Below, piece by piece: positions 9,081 through 17,195 of a stretch of 64,000 nt of DNA. A program made the translations under genes and the position numbers. The stretch is from Acidobacteriota bacterium (GTDB lineage Bacteria; Acidobacteriota; Holophagae; Acanthopleuribacterales; Acanthopleuribacteraceae): positions 1-64,000 of the forward strand of contig JACJWC010000013.1 in the NCBI GenBank assembly GCA_020637335.1, written 5' to 3'. The first letter of the stretch is position 1. Every line of letters starts with the position of its first letter. Under the pieces are notes generated by a model. That model was not told the DNA's origin, made no database searches, and saw only the letters and a list, made by a program, of their open reading frames with translations.

Positions 9081-12000
9081 CTAAGGGATTTGAAGTTGAT
9101 TATGATCGTTCAAACTGAGGATCAGGTCGAATTGTCGGCGCTCGCCGTTGGTGCCGAGCGCTTCAAATTGCCAGTGGCCTTCGTGCAAATCAAATAAAAA
9201 GATGATGTTGCGGTTGAACCCCGATTGTTGACTGTTGAAATCCCACTGGATGGGTGGCAGTTCCAGCCGGCTTTGATCGGCATCGAAAACGGCAGTTACC
9301 GCGCTTAACATGAAGGGCAGCCGAATTAACTTTTGGGTGACCGCACGACAGGTGAGGCGGATGGTGCTGATGCTATCGGCCTGGATCTCCGCTTCGAATT
9401 CCAGGGGGCTGGTGACGAATCCCGTTGCCGATAAACTAAATGTGTATGTTCCAACGGGAATCGGTTTGGCTATGCCCATGTCAAGCGGGATGGAGAGCTT
9501 GGCGGCTGGGCAGCGCAGCTGTGCAAAATCAGGTTGACAACCTGCAAGCTCAACTTGAAGGCCGCCATTTGCCGGAATTTTTATCGTCCCCAAATCCAGC
9601 GGTCCCTCTCCTTTTTCAAACGTTAAGAGATCGAGTTCACCCATGTGGACCTTGTAGCTGCCCGGCGCCACATCCTGCATTGAAAAATGGCCACTGGCAT
9701 TCGGGTTCAGGTCAGCTCTGCCGTAGGAGGGCGCAAACCGGGAAAGATAGACTGGGGTGGGTGGAGACAATATTCCGGTCAGTTCACCCCATAACGTGAA
9801 GGCTGCTTCCATTTCCGTATCGGCTTGCAGGTCAACCGTCATTTCGTGTTGCTGAAGGGGCCCTCTTGCCAGCCGCAATAGGCCCGGCCCGGGCTCCAAA
9901 TTCATGAACAGGTATCGATTGTTGCCCAGAAATTTGCCCTGGTTTAAACCCTTACTGTCCAGAAAGAAAAGTGGATTATTCCATTCCGTTTGCGGCGTTA
10001 CAGGCAGGCCATTAAGGGTGGCCCTGACCTCTAATTGAAAACCTTTTTTCTTGAAGCTGACCCGGTTGAGTTGGTTGGGTAAAAGCTCTGCTTTCTCTTC
10101 CCTTTCTTGGATATTTTGCCAATACACCCAAATGCTTGCCTTGCCTACCGGGGCCCGCATGAATACGGTTGGGCCTTCGACTCTTTTGGATTGCCAGAAC
10201 CCGGACTCGTGGCGGACCGCAACGCTCTGTGGCATCTCTTCCGCTGAAAAATCAAGGCTGACCTCTAAGTCCGTTGCGGGAATAACACTCAAAATACGTT
10301 CGGGTGGGTTCGGTACTGGCTTACCCAAAATTAGTGGTTTACTTAAGTAGTCCGGGTGTGCCGATTCGACTTGGTAATAATAGGTGCCAGACACATTTTC
10401 CAGTACAAAACGCCCTTCAACATCGGTGCTAATGATTTGTTCAGAGACCTGCTCCTCTAATTGGCTCGGTTGGTCCATTGGGTTTGCACGTTGGTAAGCC
10501 GACAAACGCAGTGGAAAGTTGGCCATTTCCCGCTCGCCCTGCTCCAACACGCGACCGGCCAAGCGCCCTCGCGGTTTGAGCGTCAGGGTTATTGGACCGA
10601 CTTCATCACCGCTAAGCGTTTGCGGCTCAGTTGTCTGCGAACCGCTGCTGGCGAATAGAACCCAATTGGCGTATTCAGATTCGGGTCGCCACTCAAAACG
10701 GCCCTGTGCGCTACTCACATGTATGGGCCCGTCCTTGTAGCCCCGGTTTGGGCCTTGCAACGAAATTTCAAAATCGGGAACCGGGTTACTCTGTTCGTCT
10801 TTCAGAAATATTTCTATGACCCGTTGCTCCAAATGAACGATCATTTCACCCTTCTCGGGGATGCCAAGCCTGCTGGGGAAATGGTCCGGTGCTTTAAAAG
10901 TCAGATGGGTTGTTCCTTTGGGTACCCAAACGGCAAATCGGCTTGATGGTTTGGGTTCTTCGTCAAAACTGGACTGGATTCTGGCGATGGGGCTGATCTG
11001 CGCACCGATTGGACGGCCCCAAGCGTTGAAAACCTGGCCTTTGACCTGGAAACAGGGCGCCATACGGAAATTGTGGTAAAAGGCGCCACCCTGTCTTGAG
11101 CTGGCACCCGAATCGATAAGCTGATAGTCCTTATATGCAACTTCAATCTTTGGCCAAAGCGAGTCGTCTTCAAAGGCGAAAAAACCGTTTGAGTCCGTTT
11201 GTAAACTGCCTCCAGGGTGGGAAACAAACGCGCCTTCGAGCGCTTGGCCGCTAATATCTTTGACAAAGCCCTGGATCAAATAGGGTGCCTTTGGGTCATG
11301 GCCATCGTCAGGCTCTAGGACCCAGTCCATTTCAATCGGGGTTTGATCGAGCTCGGTGATTTCAAACGATTTGGCAAAATGGCGATAACCCTTCCGATTG
11401 AGATTGAAGTTTTCAAAGCCCAGGCCGAGCCCACTTACGCAGTATTGACCATTCGCGTCTGAATAAAAGGCATGGGCAAACGATTGAGGTCGGATGGAGA
11501 CATCAGGGATGGGCTGTCCTTGCGGGTCCATGATCCGACCTTTCAGGCTCCAGCCTTTTTTGAGCTGTAAGGTGTAGCGGGCCCCCGCCTGGACCGAAAC
11601 ATGGAAAAATTGATTTTGGTGTTGGGGCGAAAAGGCCCAGAATCCAAAATCACCCGGCGTTAAGTTCGCCCGCCAAATACCGGTTTCATCGGCAAGTGGC
11701 GGAAACCAACCGTTGATTTTGACCAACCGGACGCCAGAAATGGGGTCCCCGCTATCCGCATCCTCAAAGGCGATTTCGATGGGGATACCGTGTTGCAAAT
11801 ACAAACGCCGGATTTGTTCTTCGCTGCGAACCTGTATCTTTTGCGGCTTGGAAACCCATTCAGCGCGGCTGGCCCAAACCGTAATTTCCTTGTCGGGATT
11901 GGGTAAAGGTACCTGCACAAACCCATCATGATCCGAACGATACTGAGCGATCAAATCATCGGCGACCCAGACAAACACATCCACATCGGCCATAGCCTCC

Positions 12001-12299
12001 TGTGTTTCAAAATTTAAAGTTTGGCAGAGGGCGGTCCATTCCAGGTTAGGGAATACGGTCGCCTGGTCTTGCACGCGGTCCAATCCATGTGCAGAACGAT
12101 TCGAATCACCCTTCAGGGTTGGGTTAATTTCGGGCTCAACAACGGTTTTGGATTGTGTATTCACCTGACTTTCGGAAGCTATGTCAGGTAAGGGCATTGC
12201 TGGGTTTGGCTGATTATCCCGGATTTCCTTTTGAAACCAGAAAGCCAGGAAAACTATTGCTAATATTGTTAAAATCCCGAACCATTGTTTTTTGTTCAT
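9081..12299 (-). CDS. envelope-anchored protein of carboxypeptidase-regulatory-like repeats (paralogue B)
   Basis: A 1072-residue paralogue of the downstream protein. The ATG at 12299 (MNKKQWFG) is preferred over a TTG three codons earlier because GGGAA precedes it. Residues 6-22 form one membrane anchor; the rest is extracytoplasmic. Beta-sandwich units include GWSLKGRIMDPQGQPIPDVS with SDANGQYCVSGLGL, and IQGFVKDISGQALEGAFVS with TDSNGFFAF, each aligning with the same positions in the paralogue. The shared motif FEKGEGPLDLG near the C-terminus also aligns. There is no enzyme motif and no sortase or type IX sorting signal that I recognise. It is first in the two-gene unit, downstream of a 467-base spacer that should hold the promoter. 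It is probably a surface or periplasmic structural protein; function unknown. Confidence 0.8.
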   Translation of the reverse strand: MNKKQWFGILTILAIVFLAFWFQKEIRDNQPNPAMPLPDIASESQVNTQSKTVVEPEINPTLKGDSNRSAHGLDRVQDQATVFPNLEWTALCQTLNFETQEAMADVDVFVWVADDLIAQYRSDHDGFVQVPLPNPDKEITVWASRAEWVSKPQKIQVRSEEQIRRLYLQHGIPIEIAFEDADSGDPISGVRLVKINGWFPPLADETGIWRANLTPGDFGFWAFSPQHQNQFFHVSVQAGARYTLQLKKGWSLKGRIMDPQGQPIPDVSIRPQSFAHAFYSDANGQYCVSGLGLGFENFNLNRKGYRHFAKSFEITELDQTPIEMDWVLEPDDGHDPKAPYLIQGFVKDISGQALEGAFVSHPGGSLQTDSNGFFAFEDDSLWPKIEVAYKDYQLIDSGASSRQGGAFYHNFRMAPCFQVKGQVFNAWGRPIGAQISPIARIQSSFDEEPKPSSRFAVWVPKGTTHLTFKAPDHFPSRLGIPEKGEMIVHLEQRVIEIFLKDEQSNPVPDFEISLQGPNRGYKDGPIHVSSAQGRFEWRPESEYANWVLFASSGSQTTEPQTLSGDEVGPITLTLKPRGRLAGRVLEQGEREMANFPLRLSAYQRANPMDQPSQLEEQVSEQIISTDVEGRFVLENVSGTYYYQVESAHPDYLSKPLILGKPVPNPPERILSVIPATDLEVSLDFSAEEMPQSVAVRHESGFWQSKRVEGPTVFMRAPVGKASIWVYWQNIQEREEKAELLPNQLNRVSFKKKGFQLEVRATLNGLPVTPQTEWNNPLFFLDSKGLNQGKFLGNNRYLFMNLEPGPGLLRLARGPLQQHEMTVDLQADTEMEAAFTLWGELTGILSPPTPVYLSRFAPSYGRADLNPNASGHFSMQDVAPGSYKVHMGELDLLTFEKGEGPLDLGTIKIPANGGLQVELAGCQPDFAQLRCPAAKLSIPLDMGIAKPIPVGTYTFSLSATGFVTSPLEFEAEIQADSISTIRLTCRAVTQKLIRLPFMLSAVTAVFDADQSRLELPPIQWDFNSQQSGFNRNIIFLFDLHEGHWQFEALGTNGERRQFDLILSLNDHNQLQIP

Positions 12300-12308
12300 T
12301 ATTCCCAA

Positions 12309-12775
12309 ATCATGAAATATTGATTTGGGTAGTATTCTCGCAAATTAAAAGGTTAATCAGCAAGCGTTATTCGAGTCGGGTGGTCCCAAAAAATGGGATT
12401 AGCAGGTATGGTGTGTTTCACACCTGGGAAAGGGCTGGGCGATCTTGCCCTCGGTGCAGCTGTTAAACCCTGCCTTTCTGGGGATGAGCGCTAAATGGCC
12501 CATTTTTCTGATGACTTTCCAAACACTGGTTTCAGCGGATTTGAGGTTTTTCGTGAGGCGTTAACGATAAGAATTACTGCCCCAACCTAGGCTTTGCTGA
12601 TTTGAAGCGAATGCGATCCTGTGTCGCGATTGGTCGCCATCGCAGGAGCTGTTTCGAGAAACAGCAATCCGCGAAGGAGCGGGTATCGGGCACCAGCGCT
12701 AGTGAATCGGGGAAAGATTCTCTGCTTAAATGACACTCTTTCGCCTGGTTTCGCGATTTTCGCGGTTCAGCCACT
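12309..12775. other. 467-base non-coding spacer with short hairpins
   Basis: No convincing gene is seen on either strand. It contains three short perfect inverted repeats: GGTGTG/CACACC at 12410-12424, GCTGTTTC/GAAACAGC at 12648-12665, and CGCGA/TCGCG at 12752-12764. None is followed by a T-run. The left part must carry the promoter for the two repeat-protein genes read leftwards; the right part lies beyond the 3' end of the TonB-like gene. Confidence 0.5.
12648..12665. repeat. 8-bp inverted repeat hairpin
   Basis: GCTGTTTC and GAAACAGC are separated by 2 bases, forming a perfect hairpin about 110 bases past the stop of the TonB-like gene (minus strand). There is no adjacent T-run, so it may be a 3'-end stabilising hairpin or a protein site rather than an intrinsic terminator. 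Confidence 0.35.
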
Positions 12776-13741
12776 TTAGCGGGCCGGTGGGCGGACGTTG
12801 TAATAAAAGGCGAATTTGATCGGGATGCTGTCTTCTTTGATGTTGTCTGGTAACGGTGGCGCCTGGTAAACCGTATTGATCGCATTAAAGGCACTGGTGT
12901 CTAGCGGCTCGTAATCGCTGTTGCGCATGATGGTTGTGTCGGTGATCCGTCCATCTTTGTGCAAATTGAAGCTGACCACCACGATGCCATTCGCGTTGAG
13001 GGTGGCGATGCCGGGAATACGCCAATTGGCGCGCACCAACTGGACCAGAAGTTTCAAGTAGGGTCCTAAATCGTGGCCGGCTGTATCGATGCTGAAACCC
13101 AAACGGTCCGCGCCACCACCTTCTGGATTGTCATAAGCGCGTGGATCGCGGCTCGGCGCCAGGTTAGGCTTGAACAAGTTGGATTTCATGGTGGCTTCGG
13201 CTTCTTTTTTGGAAGCTTCGATCTCGGATTCGGTCGGTTTGCGGTAGGGTTGTGGTCCATCCCGCGCGAACAGTGGCGCATTGGTTTTGGGTTCTTCTGC
13301 CGGTTCGGGTTTGGCTTCTGCCACTGGGTCAGGCGGTTGTTCCTGCTCCTCTGGACTGAGTTGGATTTCCTCTTTTTGAGCCGGACTTGGGGGCGGGTTT
13401 TGGCTCAGCTCGTAGGTATTTCCGACCGATTTGGGGTCGCGATCCAATTCTGGGGCCAGTTCGGGCGCTTTTCGTTGACGGTTGGCATTGCTGAACACCG
13501 ATTCCGGTTTGGGTTCCTCGGGATCCTCTGGCGCGTCGAGGAAGCGAAAAACCATGTCTTGCTCCTCTGCCTCCTTTGCTTGTAAGGCTGCCAATTCTTC
13601 AGGACTTAGGCTGAACAGGTAGACTGGGGTTTTCGCGGCCAGCCAGAAGGTGAGCAGGAGCAGAAACAGGGCAAAGAGCATGCCTGCCCGCAGGCCGAAT
13701 TTGGGTTTGGGTTCTTCGCGAAAAACGTAGGCCGATTGCAA
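12776..13741 (-). CDS. TonB-like energy-transducing protein
   Basis: A 321-residue protein with the TonB plan. A short cytoplasmic head is followed by one transmembrane helix (about 20-40), then a Pro/Glu/Lys-rich periplasmic spacer (about 70-170) with many PEEP and EPK motifs. A C-terminal TonB-type domain (about 230-315) contains GIVVVSFNLHKDGRITDTTI and PIKFAFYY. TonB proteins carry proton-motive-force energy from ExbB/ExbD to outer-membrane receptors; a receptor gene lies about 25 kb away at 38135. No exbB or exbD is adjacent. The start is a TTG, accepted because AGGGGG lies upstream at proper spacing. It could also be a periplasm-spanning protein of a secretion or motility system. It follows the sigma-54 activator gene by 51 bases. 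Confidence 0.75.
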   Translation of the reverse strand: MQSAYVFREEPKPKFGLRAGMLFALFLLLLTFWLAAKTPVYLFSLSPEELAALQAKEAEEQDMVFRFLDAPEDPEEPKPESVFSNANRQRKAPELAPELDRDPKSVGNTYELSQNPPPSPAQKEEIQLSPEEQEQPPDPVAEAKPEPAEEPKTNAPLFARDGPQPYRKPTESEIEASKKEAEATMKSNLFKPNLAPSRDPRAYDNPEGGGADRLGFSIDTAGHDLGPYLKLLVQLVRANWRIPGIATLNANGIVVVSFNLHKDGRITDTTIMRNSDYEPLDTSAFNAINTVYQAPPLPDNIKEDSIPIKFAFYYNVRPPAR

Positions 13742-13792
13742 ACAGCGCCCCCTCTGATGGGCGAGTCTAGCAAATTGTGGGCCTTGTAGGGG

Positions 13793-14722
13793 TCAGCTCT
13801 TTTCGGACAGGCCGTATTCTTTGAGTTTATACAGCAGGGCGCGGCGGCTAATGCCCAATTTGCGGGCCAAATCGCTGCGCGTCTCGCGGCTCTGGGCCAA
13901 TGCGCGTTCCAATAATCGCTTCTCGCAGGCGGCCAAATCGGCCTTGAGACTGCCCTCATCTGGCAGGTAAGGGGCCTGCTCCTTCTTGAGTTGGGGTTGG
14001 CTGATTTCGGAAAACGCCAAGTTGGTCAGGGTCGATTGAATCAACAACCGTCGCACGCCATGTAAGTGGCCTTCCGGCCAATTCGCTTTCAGCCAATCCC
14101 ACTCGCTGGCTTGCGGATGGCGCACCAAACCCAGCTCCGATTCAACATCGCCAAGTAAGGTCTGAAAAAGGTCAGACCAGTCCTCCGGCCGTTCGGGAAG
14201 CGCTAACAAATTGACCTCAAAAGAGGCCAGCCTATAAAAAAGATCATGGCGAATTTGACCCGATGCCAACAAGTTAGCGAGCGGGACCTGACTGGTGAAG
14301 ATCAGACAGCCTTCAAAGGGCCGGTCCAGAGTGTCGCCGACCCTCCGATAGGTTCGTGTCTCCAGGAAGCGCAGCAATTTGGCTTGTAAGGGTTCACTCA
14401 AATGGCTGATTTCTTCCAAACACACCGAGCCGCCGCGCGCCATGCCCAATAGACCGGGATAATTTTGGATGGCTCCGGTGAATGCGCCCTTACTGTGGCC
14501 AAAAAATTCACTTTCAAAACGGCCCGCCTCAAAGGACGCACAATGCTGGACCACCCACGGTTTGTTGCCCAGATATTCGCGATGAAGCTGGTGAGCCATG
14601 TGGCTTTTGCCAGTCCCGCTCGCGCCGCAGACCACCAGGGTTTGCGTGCGTTTCAGGGTGGCCAAAGCCAATTGGTATTCAGCCTCGACTAATGCGTTTT
14701 TCGAATAGGACGGGTTCACCAT
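13793..14722 (-). CDS. sigma-54-dependent transcriptional activator without a sensor domain
   Basis: A 309-residue AAA+ activator of RpoN-type RNA polymerase. It has Walker A GASGTGKS (33-40), the sigma-54-contacting GAFTGA loop (79-84), a Walker B region GGSVCLEEI (97-105) and a C-terminal Fis-type helix-turn-helix (about 282-305, DLARKLGISRRALLYKLKEYGL in outline). There is no N-terminal receiver, GAF or PAS domain, so activity must be set by abundance, partner binding or constitutively. It lies just upstream of the TonB-like gene on the same strand and is divergent from gpsA. A perfect TATAAT box lies 7 bases before the ATG, suggesting a leaderless or nearly leaderless transcript. Confidence 0.85.
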   Translation of the reverse strand: MVNPSYSKNALVEAEYQLALATLKRTQTLVVCGASGTGKSHMAHQLHREYLGNKPWVVQHCASFEAGRFESEFFGHSKGAFTGAIQNYPGLLGMARGGSVCLEEISHLSEPLQAKLLRFLETRTYRRVGDTLDRPFEGCLIFTSQVPLANLLASGQIRHDLFYRLASFEVNLLALPERPEDWSDLFQTLLGDVESELGLVRHPQASEWDWLKANWPEGHLHGVRRLLIQSTLTNLAFSEISQPQLKKEQAPYLPDEGSLKADLAACEKRLLERALAQSRETRSDLARKLGISRRALLYKLKEYGLSEKS

Positions 14723-14729
14723 AGCGCCG

Positions 14730-14757
14730 ATTATAGGCCCTTCCGTTGCCAGTCCAA
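14730..14757 (-). promoter_or_regulatory. candidate promoter for the sigma-54 activator gene
   Basis: On the minus strand TTGGAC (14752-14757) is separated by 16 bases from a perfect TATAAT (14730-14735). Initiation would fall at about 14722-14724, at the ATG itself, which predicts a leaderless mRNA. It abuts the oppositely facing gpsA promoter. Confidence 0.45.
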
Positions 14758-14775
14758 GCGAGATTGTGGTATCAC
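14746..14775 (+). promoter_or_regulatory. gpsA: candidate promoter for gpsA
   Basis: TTGCCA (14746-14751), 18 bases, TATCAC (14770-14775). Initiation near 14782 leaves a leader of about 27 bases before the GTG at 14809, which agrees with that start and excludes the in-frame codon at 14746. Confidence 0.4.
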
Positions 14776-14808
14776 TGGCGCCAGTCTGAACCGATCAGGG
14801 AGGAAATA

Positions 14809-15816
14809 GTGACCGCAGATCTCGGCGTGATCGGGGGCGGGTCGTGGGGCACCGCCATGGCCATTGTCCTAGCCCAAAAGGGATTGAAAGTCGATTTGTG
14901 GGTTCGCGAGGCGGACCGGGCCGAACGCATGCAAACCGATCGGGTCAATCGCAAATACCTGGCCAAGAACCCCTTGCCTGAATCCATCCGCGTGACCCAC
15001 CGCCTATCCGATGTATTCCGGAACCGCACCCTGTTGTTGGCCATTCCGCTACAAGCTTATCGCGCCTTTCTTAAGGAAAATGCTCACCATTTGCGCGACG
15101 ATCACGATTTGATCCTGCTGAGCAAAGGCATGGAATTGGGTACCCATTTATTGCCCACCGAGATTGTCGTTTCCGTGCTCGGCGAAGCCTGGCGTCAGCG
15201 TGCCTTTATGCTGTCTGGACCCAGCTTTGCCCAGGAGGTCGCTGACCTGAAACCGACCACAATCGTGTTGGCCGGCAAGCAGCCCAAACGGATGCAGGTC
15301 CTGCAAAGCTTGTTGATGGGCCCGACCTTCCGCATCTACAACAATTCCGATGTGATTGGCGTGGAACTGGCCGGAGCTCTGAAAAACGTTATGGCCATCG
15401 CCAGCGGCATTGCCTGGGGCAAAGAGCTGGGCCACAACACCATGGCCGGTCTGATCACCCGCGGCCTGGCTGAGATCGCCCGATTGGGCGCGGAACTGGG
15501 TGCCGAGCGCGAAACCTTCGCTGGTCTGGCCGGTATGGGCGATCTGATCCTGACCTGTACCGGTGGGTTGAGCCGTAATTTGCGGGTCGGAATGGCGCTG
15601 GCCAAAAACCAGTCGTTGGACCAGATTCTGAGCGATTTGGGTATGGTCGCCGAAGGGGTTCACACCTGTCGCAGCGCCTATGAAATGGGCCAGGCGCGCG
15701 GCGTCGATTTGCCGATTACCAATGTGGTGTATGCGATCCTGTATGAAGGGATTACGCCCGATGAAGGCCTGTACCAACTCATGACCCGCAGCCCCAAATG
15801 GGAAAACTTGGGTTAA
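14809..15816 (+). CDS. gpsA: NAD(P)H-dependent glycerol-3-phosphate dehydrogenase
   Basis: A 335-residue enzyme that reduces dihydroxyacetone phosphate to sn-glycerol-3-phosphate, the backbone for phospholipid synthesis, in the cytoplasm. The nucleotide-binding motif GVIGGGSWGTAMA sits at the N-terminus. Further family signatures are LSKGME, LSGPSFAQEV and ELAGALKNVMAIASG with the catalytic lysine, plus AGMGDLILTC. The GTG start at 14809 is chosen because GGGAGGA lies 5 bases upstream, the protein then has normal family length, and a promoter fits just upstream. It is transcribed divergently from the sigma-54 activator gene. Confidence 0.95.
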   Translation: MTADLGVIGGGSWGTAMAIVLAQKGLKVDLWVREADRAERMQTDRVNRKYLAKNPLPESIRVTHRLSDVFRNRTLLLAIPLQAYRAFLKENAHHLRDDHDLILLSKGMELGTHLLPTEIVVSVLGEAWRQRAFMLSGPSFAQEVADLKPTTIVLAGKQPKRMQVLQSLLMGPTFRIYNNSDVIGVELAGALKNVMAIASGIAWGKELGHNTMAGLITRGLAEIARLGAELGAERETFAGLAGMGDLILTCTGGLSRNLRVGMALAKNQSLDQILSDLGMVAEGVHTCRSAYEMGQARGVDLPITNVVYAILYEGITPDEGLYQLMTRSPKWENLG

Positions 15817-15884
15817 CCCACCCCGCTAAACCAAAGTATCTAATGGTTCCAACGCGAATCTTCAGACCCCGCTTTGAACCTGGA

Positions 15885-15902
15885 CCCTAGATTTTTTTAG
15901 GG
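15885..15902. repeat. small AT-loop hairpin
   Basis: CCCTA and TAGGG flank an 8-base T-rich loop, 70 bases past the gpsA stop. The stem is only 5 bp and the T-run is in the loop, so this is a weak terminator candidate at best. Confidence 0.25.
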
Positions 15903-16064
15903 AATCTGAATTTCTAATTCGAATCCGTTTTGCCTGAGCGCCGACCTCATGGCCTAATCCCCAATTTCAGCCAATATTCGTTGCACCGATGTACTCGCGT
16001 GGTAACAACCTTTTTTGGCTACATGTTAGGCAAAATTAGGCAACCACCATTCCAAAGGTCAATT

Positions 16065-16874
16065 TCATTTTTGAGATTGATTCCACGATTGGGCAGTTTG
16101 CATCCATTGAAAATAGGATTGGGTATCTCCGGATTGTTTGTAGGCATTGGCAAGGAAAATAGCCATTTTGGGGCGACGGATATCACCTTCGGGGCAAATG
16201 CCCAAAACATGTGTGTACAAGTCGATGGCCAAGTGTTCCTGACCCGATTGCAGGTATCCATAGGCCAACTCCCTGTTCCAATCTATGTTTTCTGGGTCTT
16301 TTGAGAGGGCTCGCGTCAGGAGGGTGATTGCCTTTTGCGGCTGGTTAATTGCGTTGTAACAGCGGGCCAACTCATAGGCCAAGCCATCCGCCTCGGGCGA
16401 TTCCTGGTAGGCGGGCTCCAAATAGCTGAGCGCTACATTCGGATCATGTAGTTCGTTGCAAAAATAGCCAATTCGAGTGCGGTAATAGATAGAATTTTGA
16501 TCTACCAAATTCTTCTGCTCATCGGGTTTGTCTGGTAACCCGAGTTGACGTTTTTGTTCGGCGGTGAACAGGGCTACCAACTGGTTTTGACGAATGCGGA
16601 TTGAGGCATTCGGATCGGGTTTCTCCGATGCTACAACCTTAAAAATCCCCTTAGAACTCAGGTCGAATCTTCCGACACCTTTAAGGATGAATCCCTGATG
16701 TGGATCCAGCTGAACAAAACCATAGATGTGCGTCTTTTCGCCGGGTTGGGCCTGCAATGCTACCCACTGGTCGATAGACTCCGTAAAACGCACCGAAAAT
16801 GCCAAGGGTTCTGGGCTTTCGTTTACTGGGGGAAAAAATAAAAGGGTTGCCAATACGCTTGACCAGATCGTCAT
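16065..16874 (-). CDS. secreted tetratricopeptide-repeat protein
   Basis: A 269-residue protein. The ATG at 16874 is chosen because AAGGAG precedes it at good spacing and it opens a signal peptide (MTIWSSVLATLLFFPP); a longer in-frame reading upstream has neither. Residues about 30-110 form a small beta-rich region of unknown type. Residues about 140-260 contain three or more tetratricopeptide-like helical pairs, for example YLEPAYQESPEADGLAYELA, then AITLLTRALSKDPENIDWNR and LAIDLYTHVLGICPE. Such repeats mediate protein contacts in the periplasm. It stands alone on the minus strand facing away from the SLC13 gene. No specific function can be given. Confidence 0.75.
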   Translation of the reverse strand: MTIWSSVLATLLFFPPVNESPEPLAFSVRFTESIDQWVALQAQPGEKTHIYGFVQLDPHQGFILKGVGRFDLSSKGIFKVVASEKPDPNASIRIRQNQLVALFTAEQKRQLGLPDKPDEQKNLVDQNSIYYRTRIGYFCNELHDPNVALSYLEPAYQESPEADGLAYELARCYNAINQPQKAITLLTRALSKDPENIDWNRELAYGYLQSGQEHLAIDLYTHVLGICPEGDIRRPKMAIFLANAYKQSGDTQSYFQWMQTAQSWNQSQK

Positions 16875-17195
16875 GTGCTTACTCCTTAAGGTTGTTGGAA
16901 AATAATCATGCGTGCGATAAATGTGGGAATCTAAATATTTTTTGGTATTTTCGAACTCTTTATTGTTGACGGGTTGAAAACGAGACCGGTCTATAAAACT
17001 TTGAATAATTTTTGCACCACACAAATCTAGCGGATTCCGGAGTTTAACCCGTTACTGAGCCACTCATATTCGTGTTGATTGGTGTCCATTCGTGGTCTGA
17101 GTTTTTTTGGGGGACCAAGATGGGATACAGACCACTGCCTTAACCAGTTGAAAAGGGCCGTAGGTCGGCGGGGCAAGCTGGTGTATGATGCTGCT
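16875..17195. other. 321-base divergent spacer
   Basis: This lies between the TPR gene (leftward) and the SLC13 gene (rightward) and must hold both promoters. The left half is AT-rich. The right half contains the 10-bp tandem repeat described at 17068-17095. No gene is seen. Confidence 0.5.
17068..17095. repeat. degenerate 10-bp tandem repeat ATTCGTGTNN
   Basis: Three consecutive units, ATTCGTGTTG, ATTGGTGTCC and ATTCGTGG, in the spacer before the SLC13 gene. On the reverse strand the repeat translates as the MDTNxHE-type string often seen in spurious intergenic reading frames of environmental bacteria. The role is unknown. Confidence 0.55.

Noticed and set aside
12574..12894. Possible 106-codon minus-strand gene at the edge of the empty spacer
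   Set aside because: It mostly overlaps the TonB-like gene in another frame, and the translation is a basic low-complexity string.
15148..15777. 209-codon minus-strand frame within gpsA
   Set aside because: gpsA is a full-length, motif-complete enzyme; the antisense frame is chance.
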